Source of the DNA: JAGOBX01 sp036733285 | GTDB taxonomy: Bacteria > JAGOBX01 | Reading direction: 5' to 3' | Assembly: GCA_036733285.1 (NCBI GenBank) | Contig: DAINAU010000056.1 | Coordinates: 1-24,526, forward strand | Length of the DNA: 24,526 nucleotides | Shown: in pieces, positions 8,410 to 16,970 of the stretch | How positions within the stretch are numbered: the stretch's first letter is position 1 | Layout of the letters: every line of letters starts with the position of its first letter | Position numbers and translations under genes: made by a program | Notes under the pieces: generated by a model | Seen by the model: the letters and a program-made list of their open reading frames with translations, nothing else | What the model was told of the DNA's origin: nothing | Databases searched by the model: none

Positions 8410-9401
8410 CGTCTGCAAACGTTCTGATAACCGGCGCAACCGGATTCATAGGTTATCGTTTAACGGAATATCTGTTAAAAAAAAAATATAAAATTTATTG
8501 TTTGGCGCGGGATTCTTCAAAAATAAACTTATTAAAAAATAAAGTCGAAATAATAAACCTCGATTTAAAAAATATAAACGAACTCGACGATACTCTCATA
8601 AAAAATTTGGATTACGTCTATCATTTTGCAGGAATCACCAAACACTACGATAAAAAAAAATATTACGAAATTAATTACGAATGCTCGAAAAATTTTGTCG
8701 GCAAAATCATATCCGCAAATCCGTCGAGATTAAAACGGTTTATGTTTTGTTCGAGTCAGGCGGCGGCAGGTCCCACAGAAAAATTATATTCAATGAAAGA
8801 AACCGACTCGCCAAATCCTATTAATTCCTACGGAAAATCAAAAAAACTCGCGGAAGATTACATCTTAGAACGCAAAGATAAATTAAACTCTTTAATAATA
8901 AGACCGCCTGCGGTTTTCGGACTCGGAGAGAGAGACATATTTGCCTATTTTCAAATGATAGAAAAGGGATTTATGCCTTTTGCCGGAAAAGGAAATCTGA
9001 CTTTTTCAATTATTTACGCGGAAGATTTGATAAAAACGGCGGTTTATCTATCAGAAAATCCCGGCGTCGAATCAGGCGAAATTTTTTTCGCGGCAAACGA
9101 CGATTATTATTCAATGAAGGAATTCTGCAATTTAATAGCGAAAACAGCGAACAAAAATCCGTTTAAAATTTATATCCCGATTTGGATTATTAAATTATTA
9201 GGAAATTTGAATGAAATAATCGGAGTATTATTAAAAAAAACATTTCTTCTTAATAAAGAAAAACTTCTTGAATTGAGTAAAAATTATTGGGTTTGTTCAA
9301 ATAAAAAAATAAAAACGACTTGTCCTGATATTGCGTTTACCGATATCCAAACGGCGCTTAAAGAAACATACGAATGGTATAAAAATAATAAATGGCTATG
9401 A
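8406..9401 (+). CDS. NAD(P)-dependent epimerase/dehydratase-family protein, probable ceramide reductase (CerR-like)
   Basis: A 331-residue extended short-chain dehydrogenase. The nucleotide-binding GATGFIG motif is at 10-16, followed by a Rossmann fold; the active site shows S116/S117 and Y142-x3-K146 (SYGKSKK). An RPPAVFGLGERD stretch at 166-177 is typical of the NAD-dependent epimerase/dehydratase family. The family is broad (sugar epimerases, 3-beta-hydroxysteroid dehydrogenases, dihydroflavonol reductases), so sequence alone does not fix the substrate. In Caulobacter a protein of this family, CerR, reduces the 3-keto group of acylated 3-ketosphinganine. Here the gene overlaps the putative ceramide synthase by four bases and shares its operon with spt, which makes that role the most economical reading. 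No acyl carrier protein or ACP synthetase gene is adjacent. Confidence 0.78.
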   Translation: MTSANVLITGATGFIGYRLTEYLLKKKYKIYCLARDSSKINLLKNKVEIINLDLKNINELDDTLIKNLDYVYHFAGITKHYDKKKYYEINYECSKNFVGKIISANPSRLKRFMFCSSQAAAGPTEKLYSMKETDSPNPINSYGKSKKLAEDYILERKDKLNSLIIRPPAVFGLGERDIFAYFQMIEKGFMPFAGKGNLTFSIIYAEDLIKTAVYLSENPGVESGEIFFAANDDYYSMKEFCNLIAKTANKNPFKIYIPIWIIKLLGNLNEIIGVLLKKTFLLNKEKLLELSKNYWVCSNKKIKTTCPDIAFTDIQTALKETYEWYKNNKWL

Positions 9402-9472
9402 TAAGACAATATTTTCAATAAACAAACCCGAATGGCAACAAAAACACTATTACATACGCGCGAGGTTGCAAT

Positions 9473-11926
9473 ATGTTTAATTTCGAAACGTTAAAACCGG
9501 TAGGCAATAAAATCATTATATTTGCTTTGGCTATTATATTGTCGAGCTGGATAATTATAATAGCGGCTATAAGAAACGATTACAATGTTGAAATGGACAG
9601 AGCCAAGCAGAACACAAAAAATTTATCGTCGGCTCTTGAAAAATACATATCCGCGACTTTTGCCCAGATTGAGAGTTCGCTTTTTTCATTGAGAAAAAAT
9701 TGGGATTCAGGAATCGGCAAAAATGAAATGCATACGCTTTTACATTTATTTACGGCTTCAAGGTCCGAGTTGTTTAATCTGATTTCAGTAATAGACGCGG
9801 ACGGAAACGTTTCAACTACAAATCAAAAAGAGTTTAAACCCACTTACAGCGGCGACAGACCTTTTTTTATTTTTCATAAAGAAAATAAATCGTCAGATAT
9901 GCTGATAGGCAGCCCGCTCTTAGGAAGGCTTACCGGGAAATGGTATTTTCCCATAAGCGTTCGACTTCAGGATTCCAAAGGAAATTTTTCCGGGGTTTTG
10001 CTCGCTTCCATAAATCCTTTTTATTTTTCCAAGATATTTAACGAAGTAAATATTGGAACCCAATCTCTAATTTTTTTATCGGACGAAAAAGGCATAGTCT
10101 ACAGCGGAATGCGCGGAAATAAAGAGCTGGGTTTAGACGTGAAAATTCCGGATTCTGAAATAATTAATATTTTCAATACAAAAAAAAGTCTGTCCGAAAC
10201 AAAAAAAAGTTTTATAGACGGCGTCGAACGAATCGGATGCAAAACTTTTATTTCTAACCAGAATATGTTTGTTTCGGTTGAAATCGGAGTCGGCGAATGG
10301 TTTGCCAAACTGCGTTTGAGAGCGTATCTTCTTATTTTAATTGAATTGTTTTTTTCTTTCTTCATTCTTTGGATAGCCGTTAATTTAAGAAAAGTTATAT
10401 CCGCAAAAGAAGCCCTTAATAATGAACTCGATTGTTTTTTTTCTTCGGCTCTGGATCTTTTGTGCATTGCCGACTCTAAAGGATATTTTTTAAGGCTTAA
10501 CAAAGAATGGGAAAATACGCTCGGATACGGAACGGACGAAATTATGCGAAGCTCATTTTTAGATTTTGTTCATCCCGAAGACAAACAAACCACCGTTGAC
10601 GCGTTGAACAAATTAAGTTCCCAAAACGCCGTTTTAAATTTTACAAACAGATATAAAACAAAAAGCGGAGATTATAGATATATCGAATGGCGTTCGATTC
10701 CGCGCGGCGAAAAAATATACGCCGCCGCGCGCGATATAACCGAAAGAATTAAAGTAGAACAGGAGCTGCGGGCCAACGAAGAAAAACTTAACGCTCTTTT
10801 TTCTTCAATGACAGAAATGCTAATAATATACGAACTGGTTTTCGATTCAAACAACATTCCGGTTAACTACAAAATAATAGATTGCAACAGAGCTTTTACG
10901 GAAATAACCGGTCTAAAAAAAGAAAATATAATTGGAAAGCTCGCCACCGAAGCGTTTGGGAAAAGCAAACCGTTTCATTTAAAAGAATTCTCCGAAACCG
11001 CTTTGACAAAAAAAACATATCAGTATTCCGAGTATTCAGAGGGTCTCGACAGACATTTTATTATTTCCGTAGTTTCGCTTGGAAAAAATCAATTCGCGAC
11101 AGTATCGACCGACGTTACTTCATTTAAACAAAGCCAGCAAATTATTAATGCAAAAAATAAAGAACTCGAAAATTATCTTTACGTGGCTTCACATGATTTA
11201 AGGTCTCCGCTTGTGAATATTCAAGGATTCGGAAAACGCCTTAATAAAAATATAGAAGCTCTAAAAAAACTCGCCGCAGCCGGAGATTTCGACGAAAAAA
11301 AAAGACTTGAAATCATAGAATTGATTGAAGAAACAGCTCCAAAAACTTTGGAATATATTCAGACAAACGCTGCAAAAATGGATAATTTGATAAACGGATT
11401 ACTGCAAATTTCAAGAACCGGCAGAGAAACGATGATTATAACCAAAATCGATATGAACAAATTAATTAAAACGATTTTAAATTCAAAAGAATATCAATTA
11501 TCCGAAGCCGACGCCTTCGTTAATATTCAATCGCTCGATTACTGCTGGGGCGATGAAAATCTTTTAAATCAATTATTTTCAAATATAATAGCCAACGCGA
11601 TAAATTACAGAGATAAAAACAGAAAATTAATAATTGACATAACTTCGCAAATTCAATATAATAAAGTCGTTTATAGCGTTAAGGATAACGGAATAGGCGT
11701 AGCTGAAAGACATAAAGAAAAAATATGGGATATATTTTTCAGAGTAAATTCAGCCGCCAAAGAATCCGGGGAAGGACTCGGTTTAAGCATTGTAAAACGC
11801 ATAGCGGATAAGCATAAAGGCAAAGTCAGTATAGAATCCGAAGAAGGCGTTGGAAGCGTATTTCATATAGAATTATTAAGATATTCTTTTACAATCGAAG
11901 AAAATGATATATTCAAATCCAGTTGA
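9473..11926 (+). CDS. Membrane sensor histidine kinase (dCache-PAS-PAS-HisKA-HATPase)
   Basis: An 817-residue inner-membrane kinase. Transmembrane segments lie at about 14-33 and 284-304. The region between them is a double-Cache-type sensor: SGDRPFFIFHK at 126 and IGSPLLGRLTGKWYFP at 145 are typical of periplasmic small-molecule sensors. Two PAS domains follow (about 315-430 and 435-555), the first ending in the usual RDITER. HisKA carries H574 in VASHDLRSP. The ATPase domain shows N708, DNGIG at 738 and GEGLGLS at 766. The H-box with DLRSP is of the phytochrome-like kinase type, which commonly signals to small stand-alone receivers such as the one encoded next. GAGG lies seven bases before the ATG. 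The gene begins 71 bp after the ceramide reductase; no clear promoter is visible in that gap, so co-transcription with the ceramide genes is possible. Confidence 0.92.
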   Translation: MFNFETLKPVGNKIIIFALAIILSSWIIIIAAIRNDYNVEMDRAKQNTKNLSSALEKYISATFAQIESSLFSLRKNWDSGIGKNEMHTLLHLFTASRSELFNLISVIDADGNVSTTNQKEFKPTYSGDRPFFIFHKENKSSDMLIGSPLLGRLTGKWYFPISVRLQDSKGNFSGVLLASINPFYFSKIFNEVNIGTQSLIFLSDEKGIVYSGMRGNKELGLDVKIPDSEIINIFNTKKSLSETKKSFIDGVERIGCKTFISNQNMFVSVEIGVGEWFAKLRLRAYLLILIELFFSFFILWIAVNLRKVISAKEALNNELDCFFSSALDLLCIADSKGYFLRLNKEWENTLGYGTDEIMRSSFLDFVHPEDKQTTVDALNKLSSQNAVLNFTNRYKTKSGDYRYIEWRSIPRGEKIYAAARDITERIKVEQELRANEEKLNALFSSMTEMLIIYELVFDSNNIPVNYKIIDCNRAFTEITGLKKENIIGKLATEAFGKSKPFHLKEFSETALTKKTYQYSEYSEGLDRHFIISVVSLGKNQFATVSTDVTSFKQSQQIINAKNKELENYLYVASHDLRSPLVNIQGFGKRLNKNIEALKKLAAAGDFDEKKRLEIIELIEETAPKTLEYIQTNAAKMDNLINGLLQISRTGRETMIITKIDMNKLIKTILNSKEYQLSEADAFVNIQSLDYCWGDENLLNQLFSNIIANAINYRDKNRKLIIDITSQIQYNKVVYSVKDNGIGVAERHKEKIWDIFFRVNSAAKESGEGLGLSIVKRIADKHKGKVSIESEEGVGSVFHIELLRYSFTIEENDIFKSS

Positions 11927-11940
11927 CGCCGGAGAATAAT

Positions 11941-12369
11941 ATGGAGGGCTATAAAAAAATGATAATTGTTATTGCCGAAGACGACGACGGTCATGCCGAA
12001 TTAATTAAGGAAGGGCTCAGGGATTCCGGAATTTGCAACGAAATAATTAGATTTTCAAACGGAAAAGAAACGTGGGAATTTTTTAAAAATCAATCTGAAA
12101 AAACAAAAAAACCAAATACCGGATATCTGCTCCTGCTCGATATTAATATGCCTATTATGGACGGTTTCGAAGTGTTGCGGAAAATTAAAAACGATTGTAA
12201 TTTAAAAGAAATTCCGGTTATGATGCTGACCACTACCGACGATCCGCGCGACGTCGAAGAATGTTATAAAATAGGCTGCAATTTTTATGTTACCAAACCG
12301 GTCGCATTTCCAAAATTTGCGGAAACATTAAAACGTATGGGTTTGTTTATTCAAATAGTAAAAATTTAA
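11941..12369 (+). CDS. Single-domain response regulator (Rcp1-type receiver)
   Basis: A 142-residue receiver with nothing attached. Acidic residues E13/D14/D15, phospho-acceptor D67 in LLLLDINMPIMDG, T97 in LTTTDD and K119 in YVTKPV are all present. The long loop before D67 and the LTTTDDPRDVEECYKIGCN wording match the Rcp1-like receivers that pair with phytochrome-type kinases. The ATG at 11941 is chosen because GGAG lies six bases before it. A second ATG at 11959, preceded by GGAGG, would give MIIVIAEDD and is an equally reasonable start; a TTG at 11923 overlapping the kinase gene is less likely. It begins 14 bases after the Cache-PAS-PAS kinase stop and ends 11 bases before the next hybrid kinase, so it probably shuttles phosphate between the two. 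Confidence 0.9.
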   Translation: MEGYKKMIIVIAEDDDGHAELIKEGLRDSGICNEIIRFSNGKETWEFFKNQSEKTKKPNTGYLLLLDINMPIMDGFEVLRKIKNDCNLKEIPVMMLTTTDDPRDVEECYKIGCNFYVTKPVAFPKFAETLKRMGLFIQIVKI

Positions 12370-12380
12370 TCAACAAGCTT

Positions 12381-14306
12381 ATGAAAATTTTAATAGTCGA
12401 AGACAATAAGGATTTGGCGGAATTAATAAAAGAAAAAACGGATGAAATCGGTTTCGAATCAATCTGCGAATATTCCGCCGGAGAAGCTTTTAATTTCCTT
12501 AAGATGAATTCGCCGGATTTAATCGTATTGGATTATTTTCTACCCGATAATAACGCGCTTGAATTTTTAAAAAAATTGAAATCAGAAAATATTTCGACGC
12601 CTCCTTTCATAGTGTCTACCGGTCAAGGCGACGAACGCATAGCCGTCGAGATGATGAAATTCGGAGCGCGAGATTACATAGTCAAAGACAGTCATTTTTT
12701 TGATATATTGCCCGAAGTTATAAAAAGAACCGCGAGAGAAATTGAAAACGAAAATAAAAGAAAACAGGCCGAATCAGCGCTCGAACAAAGTCTTGAACGG
12801 ATTAAAGCTCTGCTAAACGCAAATCCTGATTTAATGTTTGTGTTTGATCGTAATAACCGGATAATCGATTATCATTCGACATCCGGTGAAAACGGATTAT
12901 TTGTTAAACCTCAATATTTTATCGAAAAAACAATCGATTCGATTTTTCCCAAAGAGATTGCAGAATTGACCGTTCAAAAAATTAATAACGTATTAGAAAA
13001 CGGCAAATTGGAGTATTTAAATTACGAACTTGAATTTAACGGCTTAAAAAGAAGTTATGAAGCCCGTTTTGTATTATGCGGAGAAAACGAGGTTTTATCA
13101 ATAGTTCGAGATATAACCGAACAAAAAACAACCGAAAAAGAATTGGATAAATTGCAGAAGCAATTGCTTCAAGCGCAAAAAATGGAGTCGATAGGCAGAC
13201 TTGCCGGCGGCGTCGCTCATGATTTCAATAATATGCTCGGAGTCATTATCAATAATGTGGAACTCGCTTTTTTTTATGTAAAACCCGACGATGAATTGCA
13301 TAGTATTCTTTCAGAAATAAAAAAAGCCGCTGACAAATCCGCTAATATCACGAAACAATTGCTCGCTTTTGCAAGAAAACAAATGATAACGCCAAAAGAA
13401 ATCGATGTCAACGAAACTATAGAAAATATTTTAAAAATGCTCCGCCGGCTTATCGGGGAACACATAAATCTCGTTTGGCGTCCGGGTCTTCAAATATGGA
13501 AAATAAAAGCGGACCCGTCTCAAATTGATCAAATACTTACTAATTTATGCGTCAACGCCCGCGACGCAATAAACGGCCCGGGAAGCATTGTTATATCGAC
13601 TGAAAATTGTTCCATATCAGAAAATGATTGTATGAATAACGCTAATTTTTCAGCCGGCGAGTTTGTAAAACTTTCTATTGGAGATACCGGAAGCGGAATC
13701 GACAAAGAAACTCAATCCCGGATTTTCGAACCTTTTTTTACCACTAAAGAACAAGGCAGAGGAACCGGTCTTGGACTTGCGACTATTTACGGAGCCGTAA
13801 AACAAAACAACGGTTTTATCAATATAATCAGCGAAGTGGGCAAAGGAACCGAATTTGATATTTATCTTCCAAGACATTTGACGGAATGCGAATCCGCGGA
13901 AGAAAAAAACTGCAAAACGCTTCAGTCGTTATCAACCGGAGAGGAAACCATATTGCTCGTTGAAGACGAACCCGCGATTCTTAAAGCCGTTTCAAAACTT
14001 CTACAGAAACTCGGATATACTTTACTGTCCGCGAATAATCCCGTCGAAGCTATAAAAATAGCAAAGAATTTCAAACGCAATATTCATCTACTGATAACCG
14101 ATATTGTAATGCCGGAAATGAACGGACGCGTTCTTGCAAAAGAATTAAATTCCATTTATCCCGATATTAAAACAATATTTATGTCCGGATATACCGACGA
14201 TATAATAAAACCGGAAGATTTAGAAAACCAAAAAATAAGGTTTATCCAAAAACCATTCAATTTAAACGATTTGTCAAACGAGGTAAGAGAAGCGTTTGAG
14301 AAGTAA
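12381..14306 (+). CDS. Soluble hybrid histidine kinase (REC-PAS-HisKA-HATPase-REC)
   Basis: A 641-residue cytoplasmic kinase without membrane segments. Domains in order: receiver 1 at 1-118 with D51 in VLDYFLPD; coiled linker to about 142; PAS-like at 142-248; HisKA with H280 in GGVAHDFNN; ATPase domain with N392, DTGSG at 435 and RGTGLGLA at 460; receiver 2 at 522-640 with D574 in ITDIVMPEMNG and K624 in QKPF. Both receivers keep their acceptor aspartates. Receiver 1 has KDS rather than the usual KP after the conserved lysine (VKDS, residues 101-104), a common variant in N-terminal receivers of hybrid kinases. It lies 11 bases after the stand-alone receiver and is the last gene of the plus-strand block. 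It converges on the barrel gene, whose stop is only 20 bases away. No DNA-binding output is encoded. Confidence 0.92.
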   Translation: MKILIVEDNKDLAELIKEKTDEIGFESICEYSAGEAFNFLKMNSPDLIVLDYFLPDNNALEFLKKLKSENISTPPFIVSTGQGDERIAVEMMKFGARDYIVKDSHFFDILPEVIKRTAREIENENKRKQAESALEQSLERIKALLNANPDLMFVFDRNNRIIDYHSTSGENGLFVKPQYFIEKTIDSIFPKEIAELTVQKINNVLENGKLEYLNYELEFNGLKRSYEARFVLCGENEVLSIVRDITEQKTTEKELDKLQKQLLQAQKMESIGRLAGGVAHDFNNMLGVIINNVELAFFYVKPDDELHSILSEIKKAADKSANITKQLLAFARKQMITPKEIDVNETIENILKMLRRLIGEHINLVWRPGLQIWKIKADPSQIDQILTNLCVNARDAINGPGSIVISTENCSISENDCMNNANFSAGEFVKLSIGDTGSGIDKETQSRIFEPFFTTKEQGRGTGLGLATIYGAVKQNNGFINIISEVGKGTEFDIYLPRHLTECESAEEKNCKTLQSLSTGEETILLVEDEPAILKAVSKLLQKLGYTLLSANNPVEAIKIAKNFKRNIHLLITDIVMPEMNGRVLAKELNSIYPDIKTIFMSGYTDDIIKPEDLENQKIRFIQKPFNLNDLSNEVREAFEK

Positions 14307-14326
14307 AGTCGTTTTTATTAAAAAAG

Positions 14327-16915
14327 TTAAAACTCCATTTTCATTCCTGTATACGCGGTAAGTTTTTTAAAATTCAAATCCCTGTTTTCAAAATCATTTA
14401 TATCGTAAGTTATTTTTACAATATAATTATTTTTGATTTTTTTAATGATATTTGAATAGTTGTATTCCGCTTCTATCTTTTGTTTTTCCGAATCCTGATC
14501 TTTAACGGTTGAAGCAGTTATGTCTATATAATATGATAAAATGCAATTGCTTTTATTTTTAGAGTATCTCATAGAAAGACTGCCGTTAAAAAGCTTGTCT
14601 GTTTTTTCATCCACTGTTTTATACCGGTATCTTCCGCGGGCGTCTAAAAAATAAGATTCTAAAATTTTTTTAGAATAACTGTTTGAACATTCGTATTGTT
14701 TTACTCTTGAAGTGGAGAAATTAATTTTATCCTCGTCGTTTTCATTTTCATACGAGATATAAGCGTTCATAGTATTTGATAAGAAAGAATTTAAAAACTT
14801 GATTTTTAAAAGAAGGTTTCGATTGTTTTTATCGCGCTTAATCGGGCTTCCCAGTAATTTATTGTAAGTGTTTCTTATTTCAAAACTATTCTCCATTTTC
14901 AGAGTTTTCAGAATTTTTTTTTCTTTTTTAGCAAAGGGCTGATAATTCATATTGGCCGCGATACTGCTAACATAATTAGTTTTTTCATTAATCTCGTCAA
15001 GATTGTCGTTCTGATAAATGCCGTTAAATTTCAATATCATATTTTCTATCATTTTATTAGTGTAAGTCAAATCAAATTTCTGTCGGTCGACAGAAACGTT
15101 TCCGTATAAAGTGACAAAATTCGGATCAGTCCAAATATAATTGAACGAAACAATGTTTTTTTTTGTAGTATAAACCGATTTTATATCAATCGCATTACCG
15201 TTTAAATTATCCGTGTCTTGAAGCAAATCTTTATAAAAAGAATATGCGAACTCGTAATTAAAAGAAAGTTCTTTAATTTTTTTCGGAGAAAATTTTCCCA
15301 CAAAACTCAATAAAGTATTCTGAGCCGGAATCATTGCCGCAGAATCATACGATATGGAGTTCGGATTGTCTTTTGTATAAACGACGTTGAAAGAACCGAA
15401 ACTCGATTTGTCGATATTCGCCGTTAAACTCGCTCCCAAATTCAAAGTGTTGAAATTAACAAAATCTTGCGGCCGTCTGTCTCTTCCGGCAAACACTTTC
15501 AAGCTTGAGGATAATTGTTCAATTTTATAATCAACCATTACGCCTTCCTGCGCGTTGTTAAAAATCATTTTTGAAATAAACGGAAAAATATTTCCTGCCG
15601 ATAAACTCAGATTTTTTCTTTTATAATCGACGGTTATTTTATCAAGTTCAAATTCTCTATTGGTTTTTAAACTGCTTCCTTTAAGTTTTACAAAACTGCT
15701 TATATCGCCATCGAGAGCTTTGAAATTAAATTTCAAATCCGCGGTTCCGTCGAGTTTATTGTAATGTTTTTTTGTCTCGCCTGAAGATTCAAGATTTCCA
15801 TTCACGCGAATATCTTCATTAGTAAGCAAAATCGTTCCTGAAAAAGGAGCCGGAGGTTTTGGCGCTTTCGGTATCATACTTTTTAAAACGTTTTTCTGGT
15901 CGGCTGAAAGTTCCACGGCTTTTTTGCCTGACGCTAATTGTTTTCTAACTTCGTCAAACCTCGAATTCAGTTCTTCAAAGATTTTCGAAGCGGCTTCTTC
16001 TGCAAAATTTGTTAATCCCTCTCCGTCGCTTATTCCAATTCCGCCGGAAAAAGCAAGCGTATAATACGTATATTCAAAATAATAATTTCTCTTTTCGGTT
16101 ATAATCTGATTAGTCGAACTTTCAAGTATTCTAAAATCTACAAGCAGTTCCACTCTACGTTCAGTCGCTTCGTTGTTGCTGTTGAATCTGTCGTTTTTAA
16201 TCTCAAAATTCTTTATCTGTCCTTCAACTTTAAAAGCCCCGTTATTATTTACTTCGTATAAATCGGAAGATTTGAAACTTCTTTCGATATTTTCCTTTAA
16301 AACCTCTCTGATGTTTATAGATTTCAATAAAGGCGCTTCTATCTGGTTAAAATCAAACCAATTCACAAACACTGTTAATTTGCTATCGGTCTTTCCGATT
16401 GTTTTAGTTTTTACCTGCGGATTAAAAATTTTTTTTCTCTCGTCTAAATCGGATAAAATCTGTTCGTATAACGAATCTAACGCCGGATTATTTTTTTCTG
16501 CGGCGTTTTTAAATTCGGCAATAAATTTTTCAAACTCAGTTATTTGAGGTTCGGAAAACCTTTTTACGGCGGCTTTCAGTTTGACGAACTCCTCGGCGTA
16601 TTTCCTGTAATTTTCGGTTTTCACAAGCGAATACGCATATAAGAATTTACCGACGTTTACTGTCGTATCAATAATTTTATCGCCAACATATTTCTCGATA
16701 CTCGGCGCAAGTTCAGCCGGAGCGGGTTTTATTATTTTATTTAAAACAATTTCAGAAACGGGCGAAACGTTATCCTGCTTTTGAACCGCTGCTGGCGTCG
16801 CGGCAGTCTTGGCTGCCGCATCCGCGCCGGATTGAACTTGTTGAGCGTTCAAAAAATCGCAGAACACTGCAATAAAAATCGCAATTATAAATAGTTTGTT
16901 TTTCATATTTTTCAT
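14327..16915 (-). CDS. Exported protein with LptE-like domain fused to an outer-membrane beta-barrel
   Basis: An 862-residue envelope protein. A signal peptide covers about 1-24 (FLNAQ cleavage region), followed by an Ala/Pro/Gln-rich linker and a helical region to about 165. Residues 178-325 look like the LptE/LPS-assembly lipoprotein fold: VFVNWFDF opening strand, an amphipathic helix, KVEGQIKNFEIKNDRF, then long strands ending in a helix. Unlike LptE there is no lipobox. A Pro/Lys hinge (about 348-358) precedes about 500 residues of alternating strands with many aromatic and charged residues. These end in GMKMEF, a terminal-Phe beta-signal as used by the BAM machinery. I see no OstA/LptD motif. 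A second ATG at 16906 could also be the start. It is the last gene of the envelope cluster, 55 bp after the AMIN/Ig protein. Its function is not known; fold assignments are by eye. Confidence 0.65.
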   Translation of the reverse strand: MKNMKNKLFIIAIFIAVFCDFLNAQQVQSGADAAAKTAATPAAVQKQDNVSPVSEIVLNKIIKPAPAELAPSIEKYVGDKIIDTTVNVGKFLYAYSLVKTENYRKYAEEFVKLKAAVKRFSEPQITEFEKFIAEFKNAAEKNNPALDSLYEQILSDLDERKKIFNPQVKTKTIGKTDSKLTVFVNWFDFNQIEAPLLKSINIREVLKENIERSFKSSDLYEVNNNGAFKVEGQIKNFEIKNDRFNSNNEATERRVELLVDFRILESSTNQIITEKRNYYFEYTYYTLAFSGGIGISDGEGLTNFAEEAASKIFEELNSRFDEVRKQLASGKKAVELSADQKNVLKSMIPKAPKPPAPFSGTILLTNEDIRVNGNLESSGETKKHYNKLDGTADLKFNFKALDGDISSFVKLKGSSLKTNREFELDKITVDYKRKNLSLSAGNIFPFISKMIFNNAQEGVMVDYKIEQLSSSLKVFAGRDRRPQDFVNFNTLNLGASLTANIDKSSFGSFNVVYTKDNPNSISYDSAAMIPAQNTLLSFVGKFSPKKIKELSFNYEFAYSFYKDLLQDTDNLNGNAIDIKSVYTTKKNIVSFNYIWTDPNFVTLYGNVSVDRQKFDLTYTNKMIENMILKFNGIYQNDNLDEINEKTNYVSSIAANMNYQPFAKKEKKILKTLKMENSFEIRNTYNKLLGSPIKRDKNNRNLLLKIKFLNSFLSNTMNAYISYENENDEDKINFSTSRVKQYECSNSYSKKILESYFLDARGRYRYKTVDEKTDKLFNGSLSMRYSKNKSNCILSYYIDITASTVKDQDSEKQKIEAEYNYSNIIKKIKNNYIVKITYDINDFENRDLNFKKLTAYTGMKMEF

Positions 16916-16970
16916 AAACCCATTCGCTAAATTTTAAAATATTTCATTGTCAGCCGACGTGATGGAATCT

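Noticed and set aside
10099..10503. 134-codon minus-strand frame
   Set aside because: It is opposite the Cache and first PAS regions of a clearly coding kinase gene and shows no domain of its own.
14307..14326. Possible bidirectional terminator between the convergent hybrid kinase and barrel genes
   Set aside because: The 20-bp gap has T- and A-runs but no stem that I can pair convincingly.
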